A DNA stretch of 36,741 bases from Dehalococcoidia bacterium (GTDB taxonomy: Bacteria > Chloroflexota > Dehalococcoidia > SHYD01), in the NCBI GenBank assembly GCA_009692945.1, contig SHYD01000023.1, forward strand, positions 1 through 36,741, read 5' to 3'. The notes under the pieces are model-generated. The model was not told the origin of the DNA. It was given only the letters and a program-made list of their open reading frames with translations, and ran no database searches. The translations under genes were made by a program, and so were the position numbers. Below, piece after piece: positions 34,248 through 36,741 of this stretch; position 1 is the stretch's first letter; the number at the start of each line of letters is the position of its first letter.

Positions 34248-35072
34248 TTGGCTATGCTAAACAGCCTGGCCGTCATCGGCGGCGGCGTGATGGGTGAGGC
34301 GATCCTCAAACGGCTGATAGCGGCGGGCCTGGTCGAAGCCCGTCAGGTCCGGGTGGCCGAGGTGGTGCCCGGCCGCCGCGAGTTCCTGCAGGCGACCTAT
34401 GGGGTATCGGCCGCCGCCGAACCGGCCATCGCAGCCGCCGGGGCCGAAACAGTGGTGGTCGCGGTGAAGCCGCAGAACCTGGCGGAGGCCTTGTCGGACC
34501 TCAAGGGACGGTTGACCCCGGACCAACTGCTGCTGTCCATTGTGGCCGGCGCCACCATCAGCGCCATCAGCCTGGGCACGTCCCACGAGGCCGTGGTCCG
34601 GGTGATGCCCAACACCCCCGCCCAGATAGGCCAGGGTATGAGCGTGTGGACCGCCGCACCGGCGGTCACGGACGCCCAGAAGGCCAATGCCAGGGCTCTG
34701 CTCGGTGCGCTGGGCCGGGAGATCTACGTTTCCGCCGAGCACTACCTCGATATGGCCACCGCGGTCAGCGGCAGCGGGCCCGCCTATGTGTTCCTAGTGC
34801 TGGAGGCGCTGATCGACGCCGGCGTCCATATCGGGCTGCCCCGGGACATGGCCGGGTTGCTGGCCCTGCAGACGCTGCAGGGGTCGGCCATTTACGCCGC
34901 AGAAACCGGCGCCCACCCGGCGCACCTGCGAAACCTGGTCACCTCCCCCGGCGGCACCACGGCGGCGGCGCTGCTGGAACTGGAAGCAGGCGCGCTGCGG
35001 GCGGTGTTCACCAAAGCGGTGGCCGCCGCGTATCACCGGGCCCAGGAATTGGGCCGCGCGGAGACCCATTGA
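34248..35072 (+). CDS. proC: Pyrroline-5-carboxylate reductase
   Basis: Reduces pyrroline-5-carboxylate to proline with NAD(P)H. The 274-aa protein has the Rossmann start LAVIGGGVMGEAIL, VVVAVKPQNL, VVRVMPNTPAQIGQGMSVW, and the C-terminal signature SGSGPAYVFLVLEALIDAGVHIGLP with LVTSPGGTTAAAL. The start is TTG 34248 with GAGG eight bases upstream; ATG 34254, two codons later, is possible. It overlaps yggT by four bases. Confidence 0.95.
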   Translation: MAMLNSLAVIGGGVMGEAILKRLIAAGLVEARQVRVAEVVPGRREFLQATYGVSAAAEPAIAAAGAETVVVAVKPQNLAEALSDLKGRLTPDQLLLSIVAGATISAISLGTSHEAVVRVMPNTPAQIGQGMSVWTAAPAVTDAQKANARALLGALGREIYVSAEHYLDMATAVSGSGPAYVFLVLEALIDAGVHIGLPRDMAGLLALQTLQGSAIYAAETGAHPAHLRNLVTSPGGTTAAALLELEAGALRAVFTKAVAAAYHRAQELGRAETH

Positions 35073-35323
35073 CGATCTTCCTGGTCCGCTTCGTCGAGAT
35101 CCTGACAACGGTGCTCACCTATGCCATCTTTTTCCGGGCCATCCTCTCCTGGTTCCCGATCCCGGCCGACAACCCCATCGTGCAGTTGGTGCACCAGATG
35201 ACGGAGCCGGTGCTGGCCCCCCTGCGCCGGGTGATCCCACGGGTCGGCATGATCGACATCACCCCGCTGGTGGCGCTGCTGCTGCTGCAAGTGGTGGGAG
35301 AGATGATCATCAGGGTGCTTTAG
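35069..35323 (+). CDS. yggT: YggT family integral membrane protein
   Basis: An 84-aa protein of the YggT family, with two hydrophobic segments (LVRFVEILTTVLTYAIFFRAIL and PLVALLLLQVVGEMIIRVL) separated by the family loop SWFPIPADNPIVQLVHQMTEPVLAPLRR. The family is found beside yggS, proC and division genes, and is a division or osmotic accessory by association only. The start is TTG 35069, whose last two bases are the first two of the proC stop (TTGA), indicating coupling. It converges on and overlaps the next gene by 14 bases. Confidence 0.9.
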   Translation: MTIFLVRFVEILTTVLTYAIFFRAILSWFPIPADNPIVQLVHQMTEPVLAPLRRVIPRVGMIDITPLVALLLLQVVGEMIIRVL

Positions 35324-35603
35324 CCCCCGGCGTGCCGAGGCGTTCCAGGACCGTCTCGGGAGCGCTGGTCTCCACCTGCAGCACCTTGTTCCTGGTTTTC
35401 ACCCCCCGCTGGACCGATAACGCGGACCGAGGCAATCCCAACACAGCGGCCAGGAGTTCGATCACCGCCCAATTGGCGCGGCCGTCCAACGCCGGCGCCT
35501 GGACCCGCAGCCACAGCACTCCGCCGCTCCAGCCCACCACCTCGGTGCTGCTTGCCCCGGGTTGGACCCGGACTGAAATCGTCACCGTTGGGTGGGCGCT
35601 CAA
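35310..35603 (-). CDS. DUF167 / YggU family protein
   Basis: A 97-aa protein of the DUF167 (YggU) family: VTISVRVQPGASSTEVVGW, WLRVQAPALDGRANWAVIELLAAVLGLPRSALSVQRGVKTRNKVLQV. The VQAPALDGRAN motif and length are typical. Function is unknown. The family often lies next to yggT, here in convergent orientation with a 14-base overlap of the two 3' ends. The start is TTG 35603, with GAGGGG eight bases upstream. Confidence 0.92.
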   Translation of the reverse strand: MSAHPTVTISVRVQPGASSTEVVGWSGGVLWLRVQAPALDGRANWAVIELLAAVLGLPRSALSVQRGVKTRNKVLQVETSAPETVLERLGTPGAKAP

Positions 35604-35657
35604 TTGAAGACCCCCTCGGTTGGTGTGGCCCCAGCCCCGGCACCGCCATGAACTCTG

Positions 35658-35663
35658 TATAAT
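35658..35663 (+). promoter_or_regulatory. -10 element for the PP2C-like gene
   Basis: Perfect TATAAT about 70 bases before GTG 35731, in the same local context (TGTATAATGG) as the yggS promoter. No -35 is recognisable. Confidence 0.45.
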
Positions 35664-35730
35664 GGCCCCATCACCTTCGGGACTCCTCCCATCCCGACAC
35701 CCGGGAACTCCCCATTCTTCCAGGACTCAG

Positions 35731-36741
35731 GTGGCCGAACCCCTTTCCCTGCGCCTCAACATCCAATCGGGCGTCGCCCACGAGGACGGTCCGTTCACGC
35801 GGGTGCACCCCCTCAGGGACGGTGAACAGCGCGCCTACCTGATCCTGGTGGCGGAAGCCCGAGGTCCGGACCCCGAGGACGCCAGCAGTTGGGCCATGGA
35901 CCGGGTCTACGCCGAATTCGGCGCCCGCCACCGTTCGGCAACCGGGCGCCTCCAGGAAGCCCTCAAGGGGATCCATGATGCCCTTGCCAAGGACAACTCC
36001 CTCGTGTTCAGCAATGAGCGGACCTTCCTCAGCCTGGTATGCGGTTACCTCCGGGGGCAGGACCTCTACCTGGCCCATGTCGGGCCCGCGTTGGGCTACG
36101 TCATCGGGCCCGCCGGGGTCCGGCCGCTGGCCCCCACCGCCGGACACGACGGCAACTGGCTGGGCGAATCGCAGGTTCCCAACATCTGGGTCCGCCACCA
36201 CCGCATGGAACCGGGGGAGATCCTGTTGCTGGCGGGTTCCGAGCTGGGCGCATCCCCCGCCGGAGTGCTGGCAGCGTTCCAGGACCGCATCGAAGCCGGC
36301 ATGGCGGAAGTGTATCGCAAAACCCGGACGCAGCGCGCGTTCGGGGCGCTGGCGGTGGCCCTCCGTGCCCCCGAGGCGGCTGATGAAGACGGGGAACCGG
36401 GCGCCGGCCGGGAGGAAGCTCCCTACCGCTATCGCAGTCAACTGACGGCCCCCGGCGGCGCCCGGCCCGTGAACAGCCCCCCGGATCACCAGCCCGATAG
36501 CTACCCGCTGCTGCCGGGCCTCGACCTCGATATCTCCATGCGCCCGCCACCCCGGCGCGTCAGCAAATGGGCCACCCAATTGCTGACGCCGAAACTGCTG
36601 GCCGCGGTGCTCACCCTGTTCATCCTGGGTGGGTTGGCGTTGGGAGTCCAGGCGATGGCCCAGGGCATGAGCGAACAATCCCGGCAGCAGACTGCGGCAC
36701 TGCTGGGGCAAGCCCGCTCACTCTGGGACCGGGCCAAGGGC
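35731..36741 (+). CDS. Degenerate PP2C-like protein with transmembrane segment, 3'-partial
   Basis: 337 residues are visible before the window ends. Residues 1-200 resemble a PPM/PP2C phosphatase fold: AYLILVAEARGPDPEDASSWAM, FLSLVCGYLRGQDLYLAHVGPALGYVI, and EILLLAGSELGASPAG match the expected strands. The metal-binding Asp residues (DGmGG, GDSR, SDGL) are all replaced (VAEARG, GPALG, AGSEL), so it is probably not an active phosphatase. A Pro-rich linker leads to a membrane helix near residues 289-308 (LLAAVLTLFILGGLALGVQ) and an outside helix with many Gln/Ala. GTG 35731 has AGGA six bases upstream. It could be a pseudophosphatase sensor. Family assignment is by pattern, so moderate. Confidence 0.7.
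   Translation, partial: MAEPLSLRLNIQSGVAHEDGPFTRVHPLRDGEQRAYLILVAEARGPDPEDASSWAMDRVYAEFGARHRSATGRLQEALKGIHDALAKDNSLVFSNERTFLSLVCGYLRGQDLYLAHVGPALGYVIGPAGVRPLAPTAGHDGNWLGESQVPNIWVRHHRMEPGEILLLAGSELGASPAGVLAAFQDRIEAGMAEVYRKTRTQRAFGALAVALRAPEAADEDGEPGAGREEAPYRYRSQLTAPGGARPVNSPPDHQPDSYPLLPGLDLDISMRPPPRRVSKWATQLLTPKLLAAVLTLFILGGLALGVQAMAQGMSEQSRQQTAALLGQARSLWDRAKG

Noticed and set aside
1..36741. CRISPR array, tRNA or rRNA gene, insertion sequence or prophage genes
   Set aside because: No regularly spaced repeats, cloverleaf or rRNA-like segments, transposase or phage genes were recognised.

Overview
This is a high-GC bacterial chromosome segment that is almost entirely coding. Gene content and style suggest an uncultured Chloroflexota lineage, perhaps Dehalococcoidia-like. 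The pointers are an archaeal-type cofactor-independent phosphoglycerate mutase, a B12-dependent class II ribonucleotide reductase next to nrdR, an A/P/T-rich linker in a secreted protein, frequent GTG/TTG starts, and short GC-rich intergenic repeats carrying CCTGAGC...GTCGAAGG. The assignment is an inference. No rRNA, tRNA or CRISPR was seen.

Layout. (1) Positions 1-7406 form a leftward block: tsaC, rpiB, a polyprenyl synthetase, pgk, apgM, tpiA, miaA, then a response regulator-GGDEF gene that is cut by the window edge and has an in-frame stop. It combines lower glycolysis, isoprenoid chain synthesis and tRNA modification, with mostly 1-70 bp gaps. (2) Positions 7407-7769 are a divergent control region with a Gram-positive-type LexA-like palindrome beside the predicted dcw promoter. 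(3) Positions 7770-24411 are a long rightward division and cell wall (dcw) cluster: mraZ, rsmH, ftsL, ftsI, murF, mraY, murD, ftsW, murG, murC, murB, ddl, ftsQ, ftsA, ftsZ. Most neighbours overlap or nearly touch. murE is absent from its usual place between ftsI and murF. (4) Positions 24463-26943 hold a secreted peptidase-MA-like/FN3-like gene broken by two compensating frameshifts. (5) Positions 26982-30923 are a dNTP-synthesis module: a perfect DnaA box, an NrdR box inside a sigma70-type promoter, nrdR, a small winged-helix-like gene and nrdJ. (6) Positions 30924-32804 are accessory: dispersed repeats, a TIR-zinc ribbon protein preceded by a 19-bp perfect hairpin, and a secreted-protein gene interrupted by a run of 14 G. 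(7) Positions 32923-36741 hold a DinB-like gene, the yggS-proC-yggT group, a DUF167 gene and the start of a membrane-anchored, degenerate PP2C-like protein.

How it fits together. The dcw genes give nearly the whole pathway from UDP-MurNAc to lipid II plus the core divisome. A possible LexA site at their promoter and DnaA/NrdR sites at the dNTP operon suggest coupling of division and nucleotide supply to DNA damage and replication state. The polyprenyl synthetase could supply the isoprenoid carrier. Most of the window is ordinary conserved biology. The second-look items are the control regions, the broken genes, the TIR protein and the small gene between nrdR and nrdJ.
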